Origin: CAZCPB01 sp044223975
GTDB taxonomy: Bacteria > Planctomycetota > Phycisphaerae > Phycisphaerales > UBA1924
Reading direction: 5' to 3'
DNA: 64,000 bases
Assembly: GCA_044223975.1 (NCBI GenBank)
Contig: JBGALI010000010.1
Coordinates: forward strand, 1 to 64,000
Position numbers and translations under genes: made by a program. Under the pieces are notes generated by a model that saw nothing but the letters and a program-made list of their open reading frames with translations, was not told the origin of the DNA and made no database searches. Below, piece after piece: positions 14,174 to 23,340 of the stretch; position 1 is the stretch's first letter; each line of letters begins with the position of its first letter.

Positions 14174-16738
14174 GTGCTCGCTGTCTACACCGCGGCCATT
14201 TTTCTTTCCGCCACGCTGCTCTTCCTGGTGCAGCCGATGGTCGGCAAGCTGGTGCTGCCCGCCCTGGGCGGCACGCCGGCGGTGTGGAACACCTGCATGG
14301 TGTTCTTCCAGGTGCTGCTGCTGATCGGGTACACGTACGCGCACCTGGTCACCCGGTACCTCGGCGCCCGGTCCCAGACCCTGCTCCACGGCGCGGCGGC
14401 GCTCGCGCCGCTGGCGCTCTTGCCGATCGCGCTGCCCAAAGACCTCAGCGTTCCGGCGGGCGAGTTTCCGATCCCGTGGCTGCTGGGCGTGCTTGCCGCG
14501 ATGGCCGGGGTGCCGTTTCTCCTGCTCTCGACCAACGGGCCCCTGCTGCAGCGATGGTTCTCCTCGACGGATCACCCGCGCGCCTCCAACCCGTACTTTC
14601 TTTATGCCGCGAGCAACGTGGGGAGCCTGATCGCGCTCCTGGGGTACCCGATCGTCATCGAGCCGTGGCTGACGCTCAAGGAGCAGGCCCGCTGGTGGGG
14701 CGTCGGGTATGTCGTGCTGGTGGTGCTGCTGGTCGCCTGCGCGATTTTCCGCGTGCGCCGCGCCGGGGCGGCCTCGGGTTCCGTCGCCGCCGCGCCTGAG
14801 GCCGCGGCAACCAGCGACGTGCCCACGACCTGGCGCACGCGGGCGCTGTGGGTGCTTCTGGCGTTTGCGCCCTCGAGCCTCATGATCGGCTCGACCACGT
14901 TCATCTCCACGGACGTGGCGCCCGCCCCGCTGTTGTGGGTCATCCCGCTCTCGATCTACCTCGTCACCATGATCGTGGCGTTCAGCCACTACGTGAAGGG
15001 CGCGACTCGCGCCGCCACCGCGCTCCTGCCCATCGTGATCCTGGCCCTCACGGTGTCGATGCTGATGGAGGCTCGCAAGCCCATCGGCGTGCTGGTCACG
15101 CTCCACCTGGTCACGATGGCCGCGGCAGCGATGGCGTGCCACGGTCGTCTCTCGATGATGCGCCCCGATCCCCGGCGCCTGACGGAGTACTACCTGCTGA
15201 TCTCGCTGGGCGGGGCGCTGGGCGGGCTCTTCAACGGGATCGTCGCGCCGCTGCTGTTCAACCGGATCCTGGAGTACCCGATCGCGCTGGCGGTGTCGCT
15301 GGGGCTGGCGATGGTGCTGGGTTCGCGCGACCTGGGCGCGGGCGGATCGATCCTGGTACCCGAGTGGCTGAAATTGTTGCTGCACCCCCGTCCGCCGGAG
15401 CCGGCGCCTATCGAGGGCCGTGGCGGCCGCCCCGCCCCGAGCGCCCGGCCTGCGTCCATCCCCGTCCGCGCCGGCGGACCGCGCGAGCCCGACTCTACGC
15501 GCAAGCCCGCGCCCGCGTGGATCGTGCCCATCGGGTTCGGGAGCCTGCTCTTTGTCACGAGCCTGTTCATCACGCTGCGCTCGGATGATGTCAGCCAGAA
15601 GATGCTGGTGATCAAGCTCTACGTGCCCGCCGCGGCATCGATCGCGATGATCATCGCGGGCTGGCGTCACGATGAGTCGTCGCGGTGGCGCCGCCGGACG
15701 CTGAACGTGGCGGCCCCGATCGCCATCGCGTCGCTGTACGTGTGCCTGGAGTTCGCCAACGCCGCCCTCGAGATCGCCGGGACGCGCAAGGGGAACGCGC
15801 TTTCTTTCGGGCTGCCCGCGCTGGCGTGCTTCCTCTTGGTGCGCTGGCCGTGGCGGTTCACGGGGGGCGTGACGGCGCTATTGACCTTGTCGGCGTTCTC
15901 TCCGGGCCTGGCGGGGTTCCCGCTCCTGACCGAACGCACGTTCTTCGGCGTGCACCGCGTGATCATCACGGCCCACGGGACCGCGTTCGAGCTCCTGCAC
16001 GGCAACACGCAGCACGGCGCGCAGCTCCGCGTGCCGGGCCAGGAGCACCTGCCCACCACGTACTACCACCCCACCGGCCCCGCCGGTGACGCTTTCCGCC
16101 TGCTCAACGAGGAAGGACGGATCAAGAACGTCGCCCTGGTGGGTCTGGGCGTGGGCACTCTCGCGGCGTACTGCGAGCCCGGGCAGACGTTCACGTTCTA
16201 CGAGATCGATCCGTCGATCGTCCGCGTGGCCCGCGACAGCGGGTACTTCACGTTCATCCGCGATGCCCAGGGCACTGTCGACTTCAAGGTCGGCGACGGG
16301 CGGCTCCTGCTCGACCGGGCCGAAGGGGCCGAGTACGACATGATCGTTCTCGACGCGTTCAGCTCCGACGCGATCCCCATGCACCTCCTGACCGTGGAGG
16401 CGATCGAGGTGTACTTCAAGCGGTTGAGCGAGCACGGCGTGCTGCTGGTGCACACGTCCAACCGGCACCTGTCGCTGGTGCGCGTGCTCGCGGGGAACGC
16501 CCGCCGGCTGGGCCTGGCGATCCGGATGAAGGCCGACCAGATGACCGCTTCGGACTCGGCGATTTGGAAGAACAGTTCGGAGTGGGTCGTGATGGCGCGC
16601 CGGCCGGAGGACATCAAGGTGTTCGACAAGGCCGCGACGTGGTGGCCGGTCGATCCCCCGCCGGGCGTCGCCAAGGTCTGGACGGACGACTTCTCCGACG
16701 TGCTGGGCGTCATGGAGAACATGTGGGGCAGGGACTGA
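14174..16738 (+). CDS. membrane-fused spermidine-synthase-like protein, copy 1
   Basis: An 854-residue fusion of a multi-helix membrane domain (about 1-590) and a C-terminal SAM-type Rossmann domain of the spermidine synthase family. The N-terminus has the family signature FLVQPMVGKLVLPALGGTP followed by VWNTCMVFFQVLLL. The cytoplasmic-type domain has GLGVGTLAAY from residue 657, then YEIDP, GDGRLLL and DAFSSDAIPMHLLT. The usual aminopropyltransferase DxTDP motif is replaced by DAFSSD, so polyamine synthesis is not assured. The extra length over copies 2 and 3 is a Pro/Gly/Arg-rich loop near 400-440. Start GTG has GAGGG seven bases upstream. Related proteins are annotated as fused MFS/spermidine synthase; their reaction is not established as far as I know. 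Confidence 0.88.
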   Translation: MLAVYTAAIFLSATLLFLVQPMVGKLVLPALGGTPAVWNTCMVFFQVLLLIGYTYAHLVTRYLGARSQTLLHGAAALAPLALLPIALPKDLSVPAGEFPIPWLLGVLAAMAGVPFLLLSTNGPLLQRWFSSTDHPRASNPYFLYAASNVGSLIALLGYPIVIEPWLTLKEQARWWGVGYVVLVVLLVACAIFRVRRAGAASGSVAAAPEAAATSDVPTTWRTRALWVLLAFAPSSLMIGSTTFISTDVAPAPLLWVIPLSIYLVTMIVAFSHYVKGATRAATALLPIVILALTVSMLMEARKPIGVLVTLHLVTMAAAAMACHGRLSMMRPDPRRLTEYYLLISLGGALGGLFNGIVAPLLFNRILEYPIALAVSLGLAMVLGSRDLGAGGSILVPEWLKLLLHPRPPEPAPIEGRGGRPAPSARPASIPVRAGGPREPDSTRKPAPAWIVPIGFGSLLFVTSLFITLRSDDVSQKMLVIKLYVPAAASIAMIIAGWRHDESSRWRRRTLNVAAPIAIASLYVCLEFANAALEIAGTRKGNALSFGLPALACFLLVRWPWRFTGGVTALLTLSAFSPGLAGFPLLTERTFFGVHRVIITAHGTAFELLHGNTQHGAQLRVPGQEHLPTTYYHPTGPAGDAFRLLNEEGRIKNVALVGLGVGTLAAYCEPGQTFTFYEIDPSIVRVARDSGYFTFIRDAQGTVDFKVGDGRLLLDRAEGAEYDMIVLDAFSSDAIPMHLLTVEAIEVYFKRLSEHGVLLVHTSNRHLSLVRVLAGNARRLGLAIRMKADQMTASDSAIWKNSSEWVVMARRPEDIKVFDKAATWWPVDPPPGVAKVWTDDFSDVLGVMENMWGRD

Positions 16739-16758
16739 GCCCGCAAGGGTGCGCCCTA

Positions 16759-16764
16759 TAGACT
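16759..16764 (+). promoter_or_regulatory. possible -10 element for the second fused synthase
   Basis: TAGACT (overlapping TATAGA at 16757) ends 24 bases before the GTG, the same spacing as before the other two copies. No -35 box is evident. Confidence 0.25.
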
Positions 16765-16788
16765 GACGGCCGGCCCTGGAGCCCCCGA

Positions 16789-19218
16789 GTGCTGATCGTC
16801 TATTCGGCCACCATCTTTCTCTCCGCGCTCCTGCTCTTTCTCGTGCAGCCCATGGTCGGGCGCATGGTCCTGCCTGTGCTGGGCGGCACGCCCGCGGTCT
16901 GGAACACCTGCATGGTGTTCTTCCAGGTGCTGCTCCTGGTCGGATACGGCTACGCGCACGTCATCACCCGCTACCTCGGAAGCCGGGCCCAGACCGCCGT
17001 CCACTGCATCGCGGCCGCGCTCGCCGTGCTCACGCTTCCCATCGTGCTCTCGGAGGGGATCTCGGTTCCGACGGGCGACTACCCGATCACCTGGCTGTTG
17101 GGGGTGCTGGGGGCCATGGCGGGCGTGCCGTTCCTGGCCCTTTCGGCCAACGGGCCGCTCCTGCAGCGCTGGTTCAGCGCCACCGACCACCCCCGCGCGG
17201 CAAACCCGTACTTCCTGTACGCCGCGAGCAACACGGGAAGCCTGATCGCGCTCCTGGGATACCCCGTCATCGTCGAGCCTCTGCTCACGCTGAAAGTGCA
17301 GAGCCGCATGTGGTCGTGGGGGTACGGAGCGCTCGTGCTGCTGCTGGTCGGATGCGCGGTGTTCCGGGTGATGCGCGAGCGGAAGGCATCGCCCGCGCCC
17401 AAAGCCGCGGCGAGCGGGAAACCCGCGGCGGTGCCTGCCGCGGCACCGATCACCTGGAAAACGCGCGCCATCTGGGTGCTCCTGGCGTTCGCGCCCTCGA
17501 GCCTCATGATCGGCTCGACCACGTTCCTCTCGACCGACCTCGCACCGGTCCCGCTGCTGTGGGTGGTCCCGCTGGCGGTGTACCTGGTCACCATGATCAT
17601 CGCGTTCTCGCGGCTGGGCCCGGGCGCGACGCGCCTGGCCACCGCGGCGCTCCCGCTGACCGTGATGGTGGTTGCCGCGACGATGCTGATGGAGGCCCGA
17701 GAGCCGATCGGCGCGCTGGTGGCCCTGCACCTGGCTCTGCTGTTCATCGCGGCGATGGCCTGCCACGGCAGGCTTTCCATGATGCGGCCCGAGCCCACGC
17801 ACCTCACGGAGTACTTCCTGCTCATGTCCCTGGGCGGAGCGTTGGGCGGGATGTTCAACGCGATCGCGGCTCCGCTGGTGTTCGATCGGCTGCTGGAGTA
17901 CCCGATCGCCATCACGGTGTGCTGCGGGCTGGCGCTCGCGACTGCCGCGGCGGGCGGTGCGCGGGCGGCGGCGTGGTGGTCCCGCAAGCCGGCGCCGGCG
18001 GCGCTGGTCCCGGTCGGCGTCGGCGGGCTGGTGCTCGCGTCGTGCCTGTACATCGTGCTCGAAGCGAGCGAGGCGATGAAAGGCATGATGCTCATCGAGC
18101 TGGCGCTCGCGGCGGGGTGCGCCCTGGTGATGATCGCAGTGGGCCGGCGCACCGATGACGACTCGGCGTGGCGGCGTTGGACACTGAACGTCGTCGTGCC
18201 GCTCTCGATCGGGGCGCTTTTCCTCTGCCTCCGCGGCGCTGGCGTGCTCCTTGGCCTGTGGGGCACGCGCGCGGGCGAACTGCTGGCGGTCGGGCTGCCC
18301 GCGCTCGCGGCGTGCCTGCTGGTGCGCTGGCCGGCACGCTTCACCGCGGCGGCGGCGTGCCTCCTGGGCCTGGCGGCGTACAACCAGGGCCACGCCGGGA
18401 CGACCGTGCTCGCCGGTCGCAGCTTCTTTGGCGTCCACCGCGTGGTCCTGACGCCCAGCGGCGCGTTCTACGAGTTCGTGCACGGGAGCACCCAGCACGG
18501 AGCCCAGGCCCGCGAGGAGAGCAAGCGCCGGACGCCGATCACCTACTTCCACCCCACCGGGCCCGTGGGCGACATCTTTCGCCTGCTCAACAAGGAAGGC
18601 CGGATTCACCGCGTCGGCGTCGTCGGCCTGGGCACGGGCGCGATGGCGGCCTACGCAGAGCCGGGCCAGGAGTTCACGTTCTACGAGATCGACCCCGCGA
18701 TCGTGCGCGTGGCCCGCGACCGCGGGTTCTTCACGTACCTGAGCGACGCTCGCGGCACGCTGCGCTACGAGATCGGCGACGGGCGGCTGCTGCTGGCCCG
18801 CGCGACGGACGAGAAGTTCGACCTGATCGTGATCGACGCCTTTAACTCCGACTCGATCCCCATGCACCTGCTGACGGTCGAGGCGATGCGGATGTACATG
18901 GAGCGACTGACCGAGCACGGCGTGCTGCTGGTCCAGGCCACCAACCGCCACCTCGCCCTGCCGCTGGTGATCGTCGGCGATGCCGATGCGCTGGGACTGG
19001 CGGCGCGGGGGAAGATCGATACCCCGACCGAGGAGCAGGTTCACGAGGGCAAGTTCAGGTCGCGCTGGGTGGCCGTGGCACGAACCCCCGAGGACCTGGC
19101 GTTTCTCGACAGCGCCCCGGGCTGGATCACGCTGTTCGCGGTGCCTGGCAAGACCAAGGTCTGGACCGACGATTTCTCGAACATCCTGGGCGTGATGGAA
19201 GGGCTGGCCGGGAACTGA
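16789..19218 (+). CDS. membrane-fused spermidine-synthase-like protein, copy 2
   Basis: An 809-residue paralogue of the preceding gene, 50 bases downstream. The membrane half opens with FLVQPMVGRMVLPVLGGTP and contains the conserved FAPSSLMIGSTTFLSTD block. The Rossmann half has GLGTGAMAAY from residue 613, YEIDP, GDGRLLL and DAFNSDSIPMHLLT. It ends in the WTDDFSNILGVM tail that all three copies share, an unusual conservation outside the fold. The GTG start has GGAG seven bases upstream. The sequence is diverged throughout relative to copies 1 and 3, which argues against a very recent duplication. The substrate is unknown; candidates include an aminopropyl-type transfer at the membrane. Confidence 0.88.
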   Translation: MLIVYSATIFLSALLLFLVQPMVGRMVLPVLGGTPAVWNTCMVFFQVLLLVGYGYAHVITRYLGSRAQTAVHCIAAALAVLTLPIVLSEGISVPTGDYPITWLLGVLGAMAGVPFLALSANGPLLQRWFSATDHPRAANPYFLYAASNTGSLIALLGYPVIVEPLLTLKVQSRMWSWGYGALVLLLVGCAVFRVMRERKASPAPKAAASGKPAAVPAAAPITWKTRAIWVLLAFAPSSLMIGSTTFLSTDLAPVPLLWVVPLAVYLVTMIIAFSRLGPGATRLATAALPLTVMVVAATMLMEAREPIGALVALHLALLFIAAMACHGRLSMMRPEPTHLTEYFLLMSLGGALGGMFNAIAAPLVFDRLLEYPIAITVCCGLALATAAAGGARAAAWWSRKPAPAALVPVGVGGLVLASCLYIVLEASEAMKGMMLIELALAAGCALVMIAVGRRTDDDSAWRRWTLNVVVPLSIGALFLCLRGAGVLLGLWGTRAGELLAVGLPALAACLLVRWPARFTAAAACLLGLAAYNQGHAGTTVLAGRSFFGVHRVVLTPSGAFYEFVHGSTQHGAQAREESKRRTPITYFHPTGPVGDIFRLLNKEGRIHRVGVVGLGTGAMAAYAEPGQEFTFYEIDPAIVRVARDRGFFTYLSDARGTLRYEIGDGRLLLARATDEKFDLIVIDAFNSDSIPMHLLTVEAMRMYMERLTEHGVLLVQATNRHLALPLVIVGDADALGLAARGKIDTPTEEQVHEGKFRSRWVAVARTPEDLAFLDSAPGWITLFAVPGKTKVWTDDFSNILGVMEGLAGN

Positions 19219-19248
19219 AATGTGCGGTGCGCGGCAGGACGCCGACGG

Positions 19249-19254
19249 TACACT
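19249..19254 (+). promoter_or_regulatory. possible -10 element for the third fused synthase
   Basis: TACACT ends 24 bases before the GTG at 19279, mirroring the arrangement before copy 1. No -35 box is evident. Confidence 0.35.
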
Positions 19255-19278
19255 GAGGCCTCGCCCGGAGGGTCCTCG

Positions 19279-21708
19279 GTGCTCATTGTCTTTGCCGCTG
19301 CCATCTTTCTCTCCGCGCTCCTGCTGTTTCTGGTGCAGCCGCTGGTTGGGCGCATGGTGTTGCCGGTGCTCGGCGGGACCCCGTCGGTCTGGAACACGTG
19401 CATGGTGTTTTTCCAGGTGCTGCTCCTGGCGGGGTACCTGTACGCGCACCTCCTGACCAGGTACCTCAAGCCCGGAATCCAGGCGGTGGTGCACGGGGTG
19501 GTCGTGCTGACGCCGCTGCTGGTGCTGCCCATTGCGCTCCGCACCGACCTCAGCGTCCCCACCACCGAGTTCCCCATCCTGTGGCTGCTGACGACGCTGG
19601 CGGGCCTGTCGGCGCTGCCGTTCCTGGTGCTGTCGACGTCTGGCCCGCTGCTTCAACGCTGGTTCTCCGCGACCGATCACCGCCTGGCGCACGACCCCTA
19701 CTTCCTCTACGCGGCGAGCAATACGGGAAGCCTGCTCGCGCTCCTTGGGTACCCGGTCCTGGCCGAGCCTCTTCTGCGGCTTCAGCAGCAGAGCACCGCG
19801 TGGGCGTGGGGGTACGGCGTGCTGGCGGGACTGGTCCTGTGCTGCGCCGTGCTTCGGGTGGTCCGCGCCGCGCCGATGAAGGCCGCCCCCGAAATCGCTG
19901 TCGATCAGCCCGGCGGGGTTCTTGCCGACGCACCAATTCGCTGGCGCTCGCGGCTCGTGTGGGTCGCCCTTGCCGCGGCGCCTTCGAGCCTGATGATCGG
20001 GGTGACCACGTACATCTCGACCGACCTGGCCCCGGTGCCGCTTCTGTGGATCGTGCCGCTCTCGATCTACCTGCTGACCATGATCGTGGCGTACAGCCGG
20101 TTCGGCGGCGCGGCGACGCGATGGGCGACGGCGGCGCTCCCGCCGGTGCTGCTGGCGCTGGTGGTGCTCATGCTGCTGGGACCGAGCTGGTTCCCGTCGC
20201 TGAAGCTGCCATTGCACCTCCTGGTCTTCGCGGTCGGAGCCATGGCGTGCCACGGGCGGCTGGCGGTGCTCCGCCCCGATCCGCGCCACCTGACCGAGTA
20301 TTTCCTTCTGGTGTCGCTCGGTGGAGCGCTGGGGGGAGCGTTCAACGGGATCGTGGCGCCGCTGGTGTTCAACCGCGTCCTTGAATACCCCATCGCGATG
20401 ATCCTTACGTGTGGCACGGCGCTGGCCACGGCGGGGAAGCGTGCGCCGAATCCGGCCGCGACGCCCGCGTGGTGGCGCGGCTTGTTCCCGCCGCCGACGT
20501 GGCTGGTCTCCATCATGCTCGGGGGATTGCTGCTGGCCGTCAGCATCACGGCGACCGCCTTCGGCGGAGCCCCGAACTGGCCCACGCTGCTGCTGAAGCT
20601 CATCGTGCCGGCGGCGTGCGCGGCCGGGCTGATCGTCGCGGGATGGTCAGAACGCGCCGAGACCGACAGCTGGCGCCGCGCGGTGCTCACCATCGCCGCT
20701 CCCCTTTCGGTAGCGTCGCTCTACCTGTCGGTCGAATTCCTCAACGGCGTGCTGGACCTCAGCGGCCGGCGCCTGGGGCTGGCGGTCCAGATCGGCCTGA
20801 CGGCCTTGGCGTGCGCGGCGTTCGCGCCCTGGGCGTGGCGGTTCACCTGGGCGGTGGGAATCCTGCTCATGTTCGAGGTCTTCTCGCGGGCCGGGGCGAG
20901 TCAGGTCCTGCTGACGGAGCGGAGCTTCTTCGGTGTGCACCGCGTGCAGGAAAAGCCCGGCGCGATCGAGCTGATGCACGGAACCACCAGCCACGGGATC
21001 CAGCTTCGCGCCGAGGGCAAGGAGCAGACACCCACCGCGTACTACCACCCAACCGGGCCCGCCGGCGAGGTGTTCGGACGTTTGAACAGCGTGGGACGGG
21101 TGCGGACAGTCGGCCTGATCGGCCTGGGCTCGGGCGTGCTCGCGGCGTACTCGAAAGCGGGGCAGACGTTCACGTTCTTCGAGATCGACCCCGTGGTCGT
21201 GCGGGTGGCCAAGGACCCCAGGTACTTCACGTTTCTGAGCGCGGCCAAGGGGCTGGTGCGGTGCGAGGTCGGGGACGGGCGGCTGCTGATGAGCCGCTCG
21301 GAGGATCTGTACGACGTGATCGTGGTCGACGCGTTCAGCTCCGACTCGATCCCCTTGCACCTCATGACGGTCGAGGCGATGAAGATGTACGCCGATCATC
21401 TGCGGCCGCGCGGCGTGATCCTGATGCACACGTCCAACCGCCACCTTCGGCTGGCCGGCGTGGTGGCGGGGAACGCCGTCCAGCTCGGGCTGTCGGTCCG
21501 AAGGAAGCTCGACGTTCCCACCGAGGAGCAGCTGACGGACGCCAAGGCACCCTCGGAATGGCTGGTGATCGCTCGCGACAAGGACGACCTTGGCTTCCTG
21601 GATTCGTCCCAGGACTGGGAGGGACCGGAGCAGATCGCCGAGTGGACGAAACTGAGGGTCTGGACCGACGATTTCTCGAACATTCTCGGGGTGTACGCGT
21701 CCCCGTGA
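19279..21708 (+). CDS. membrane-fused spermidine-synthase-like protein, copy 3
   Basis: The third tandem paralogue, 809 residues from the GTG at 19279. That start has GGAGGG with six bases of spacing and aligns exactly with the starts of copies 1 and 2. The frame is open further upstream to 19222, but that extension has no matching sequence in the other copies. The membrane half starts FLVQPLVGRMVLPVLGGTP. The C-terminal domain has GLGSGVLAAY from residue 615, FEIDP, GDGRLLM and DAFSSDSIPLHLMT, and the shared WTDDFSNILGV tail. It ends 58 bases before aroC. All three copies keep the SAM-site glycines and the DAF-SD motif, so none looks like a decayed duplicate. Confidence 0.88.
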   Translation: MLIVFAAAIFLSALLLFLVQPLVGRMVLPVLGGTPSVWNTCMVFFQVLLLAGYLYAHLLTRYLKPGIQAVVHGVVVLTPLLVLPIALRTDLSVPTTEFPILWLLTTLAGLSALPFLVLSTSGPLLQRWFSATDHRLAHDPYFLYAASNTGSLLALLGYPVLAEPLLRLQQQSTAWAWGYGVLAGLVLCCAVLRVVRAAPMKAAPEIAVDQPGGVLADAPIRWRSRLVWVALAAAPSSLMIGVTTYISTDLAPVPLLWIVPLSIYLLTMIVAYSRFGGAATRWATAALPPVLLALVVLMLLGPSWFPSLKLPLHLLVFAVGAMACHGRLAVLRPDPRHLTEYFLLVSLGGALGGAFNGIVAPLVFNRVLEYPIAMILTCGTALATAGKRAPNPAATPAWWRGLFPPPTWLVSIMLGGLLLAVSITATAFGGAPNWPTLLLKLIVPAACAAGLIVAGWSERAETDSWRRAVLTIAAPLSVASLYLSVEFLNGVLDLSGRRLGLAVQIGLTALACAAFAPWAWRFTWAVGILLMFEVFSRAGASQVLLTERSFFGVHRVQEKPGAIELMHGTTSHGIQLRAEGKEQTPTAYYHPTGPAGEVFGRLNSVGRVRTVGLIGLGSGVLAAYSKAGQTFTFFEIDPVVVRVAKDPRYFTFLSAAKGLVRCEVGDGRLLMSRSEDLYDVIVVDAFSSDSIPLHLMTVEAMKMYADHLRPRGVILMHTSNRHLRLAGVVAGNAVQLGLSVRRKLDVPTEEQLTDAKAPSEWLVIARDKDDLGFLDSSQDWEGPEQIAEWTKLRVWTDDFSNILGVYASP

Positions 21709-21753
21709 CCGTGCGAGATTCATCGGCATCAAGAGCGGTGCCGGCCGCGGACC

Positions 21754-21759
21754 GATACT
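21754..21759 (+). promoter_or_regulatory. possible -10 element giving a leaderless aroC transcript
   Basis: GATACT ends seven bases before the aroC ATG, and there is no Shine-Dalgarno between. Transcription would then begin at or next to the start codon. No good -35 box is visible. Confidence 0.35.
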
Positions 21760-21766
21760 GTTCTCC

Positions 21767-22963
21767 ATGCCACGACTCGACTATCAGACCGCGGGAGAGA
21801 GCCACGGACCGGCGCTGGTGATCACGGTCACCGGCCTGCCGGCGGGGCTCACGCTCGACGAAGACTTCATCAACGGCGAGCTCTCACGCCGCCAGGGCGG
21901 ATACGGACGCGGCGGGCGCCAACGGATTGAGACCGACCGCGTCGAGTTCCTCACCGGCGTCCGCCGCGGCAAGGCGATCGGGGCGCCGCTGGTGATGAAG
22001 ATCGCCAATAAGGACTCGCGCCTCGACGACCTCACCAAAACTCCGCCGGTGTACAAGCCGCGCCCGGGTCACGCGGATCTGGCGGGGAGCGTGAAGTGGT
22101 TGACGACCGATTGCCGCGAGACGCTGGAGCGTGCCAGCGCGCGGGAGACCGCCAGCCGCGTGGCGGCGGGCGCGGTGGCGCGATGCCTGCTCCGCGAGTT
22201 TGGCATCGAAGCGTTCGGGTTCGTGCGCTCGGTCCTTGACGCGACCACGGGCGTGCGCGTCAGCGAGGACAACTGGCAGGAACTGGTGAAGCTGCGCGAC
22301 GCGTCGGAGACTTACTGCCCCGATGCCGCGGCAACCGAGAAGCAGATCGAGATCATCCACAAGGCCAAGGTGGACAAGGACACGGTGGGCGGGCTGGTCG
22401 AGGCGCACATCTTCGGCTGCCCCCCGGGGATCGGCAGCTGCATGGACTGGACGACCAAGCTCGATGCGCGGATCGCCTACGCCGTGATGGGCATCCAGGC
22501 GTTCAAGGCGGTCGAGATCGGGCTGGGGAAAGACTGCGCCACGCGCACGGGAAGCCAGGTGCACGACCCCATCAGATACGACCCCACGCGCGTGAGGTTA
22601 CCGAGCCTTGGATTCGTGCGCGACACCAACAACGCCGGCGGCACCGAGGGTGGCATGACCAACGGGCAGCCGGTCGTCGTGCGCGGCACGATGAAGCCGA
22701 TCTCCACGCTGCTCCGCGGGATGCCGTCGATCGATCTCAATACCAAGCAGGCCGAGCAGTCGGCGTACGAACGGAGCGATGTGTGCGCGGTGTCAGCCGC
22801 GAGCGTGGTGATGGAGAACGTCGCGGCGTTCGAGGTGGCGAGGTGCTTCAGCGAGAAATTCGGCGGGGACTCGATGATGGAGATGAAGGCGAACTTCGAG
22901 AGCTATATGAAGTACGCGAGGATGCTGCCGCTGGAGCCGGCGAGCGGGATGAGGATCGCCTGA
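21767..22963 (+). CDS. aroC: chorismate synthase
   Basis: Last step of the shikimate pathway: converts 5-enolpyruvylshikimate 3-phosphate to chorismate with reduced FMN. The 398-residue protein matches the family in length and in all signatures: GESHGPALV near the N-terminus, RGGRQRIETDRVEFLTGVR, RPGHAD, RASARETASRVAAGA, then GGTEGGMTNGQPVVVRGTMK and RSDVCAVSAASVVMEN. It follows the third fused synthase by 58 bases on the same strand, so read-through is possible. However, its own upstream element and lack of Shine-Dalgarno suggest independent, leaderless expression. The pathway link to the upstream genes is not obvious. Confidence 0.97.
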   Translation: MPRLDYQTAGESHGPALVITVTGLPAGLTLDEDFINGELSRRQGGYGRGGRQRIETDRVEFLTGVRRGKAIGAPLVMKIANKDSRLDDLTKTPPVYKPRPGHADLAGSVKWLTTDCRETLERASARETASRVAAGAVARCLLREFGIEAFGFVRSVLDATTGVRVSEDNWQELVKLRDASETYCPDAAATEKQIEIIHKAKVDKDTVGGLVEAHIFGCPPGIGSCMDWTTKLDARIAYAVMGIQAFKAVEIGLGKDCATRTGSQVHDPIRYDPTRVRLPSLGFVRDTNNAGGTEGGMTNGQPVVVRGTMKPISTLLRGMPSIDLNTKQAEQSAYERSDVCAVSAASVVMENVAAFEVARCFSEKFGGDSMMEMKANFESYMKYARMLPLEPASGMRIA

Positions 22964-22976
22964 GGGAGGGAGCCTC

Positions 22977-23318
22977 GTGCGACTTGGCATTCCATTTGGC
23001 GTGGGAGCCGGTTTGCCTCATTGGGATTGGTTCTCCATCAGCTTTTCCATTGTCTTGCTCGCGATTGCCGCGTTCTTGTTCTCGCGCGCAACCCCAAGCC
23101 GTTTGCGGACGCACTCGGTGCGATGGAAAGATGGTATCCGTTTCTCTAGATTCTCTCTCATCGCCACCGGGTCCTGCATGCTCACGTTCGGCACAGTTTT
23201 GATGATTCGGGCCTTTGACCTGAGAGGCACACCGGTTGTGATCGCTTCGGTAGCAGCGGCCGTGACGCTCTTGATGGCCTTGGCGAGTGGCATTTCCGAT
23301 AGCATCCGGCCGAAGTGA
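22977..23318 (+). CDS. small membrane protein
   Basis: A 113-residue protein with three predicted membrane helices, about residues 17-36, 58-76 and 84-104, and a basic loop between the first two (RATPSRLRTHSVRWKDG). The GTG start is preceded by GGGAGG with suitable spacing. It follows aroC by 13 bases. The DNA is distinctly less GC-rich than aroC or the following fusion gene, as is that of the antitoxin-like gene just downstream, which suggests the two arrived together. I recognise no family, and there is no resemblance to a known PIN or RelE-type toxin. Confidence 0.6.
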   Translation: MRLGIPFGVGAGLPHWDWFSISFSIVLLAIAAFLFSRATPSRLRTHSVRWKDGIRFSRFSLIATGSCMLTFGTVLMIRAFDLRGTPVVIASVAAAVTLLMALASGISDSIRPK

Positions 23319-23340
23319 TGCGCTGAATGGGGCTTGATCA

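Noticed and set aside
19222..19278. Earlier start for the third fused synthase
   Set aside because: The extra residues do not match copies 1 and 2, and the GTG at 19279 has a good GGAGGG.
16756..20289. Long minus-strand open frame over the fused synthase genes
   Set aside because: Its translation is Arg/Gln/His-rich shadow sequence spanning two real genes; no domain or start signal.
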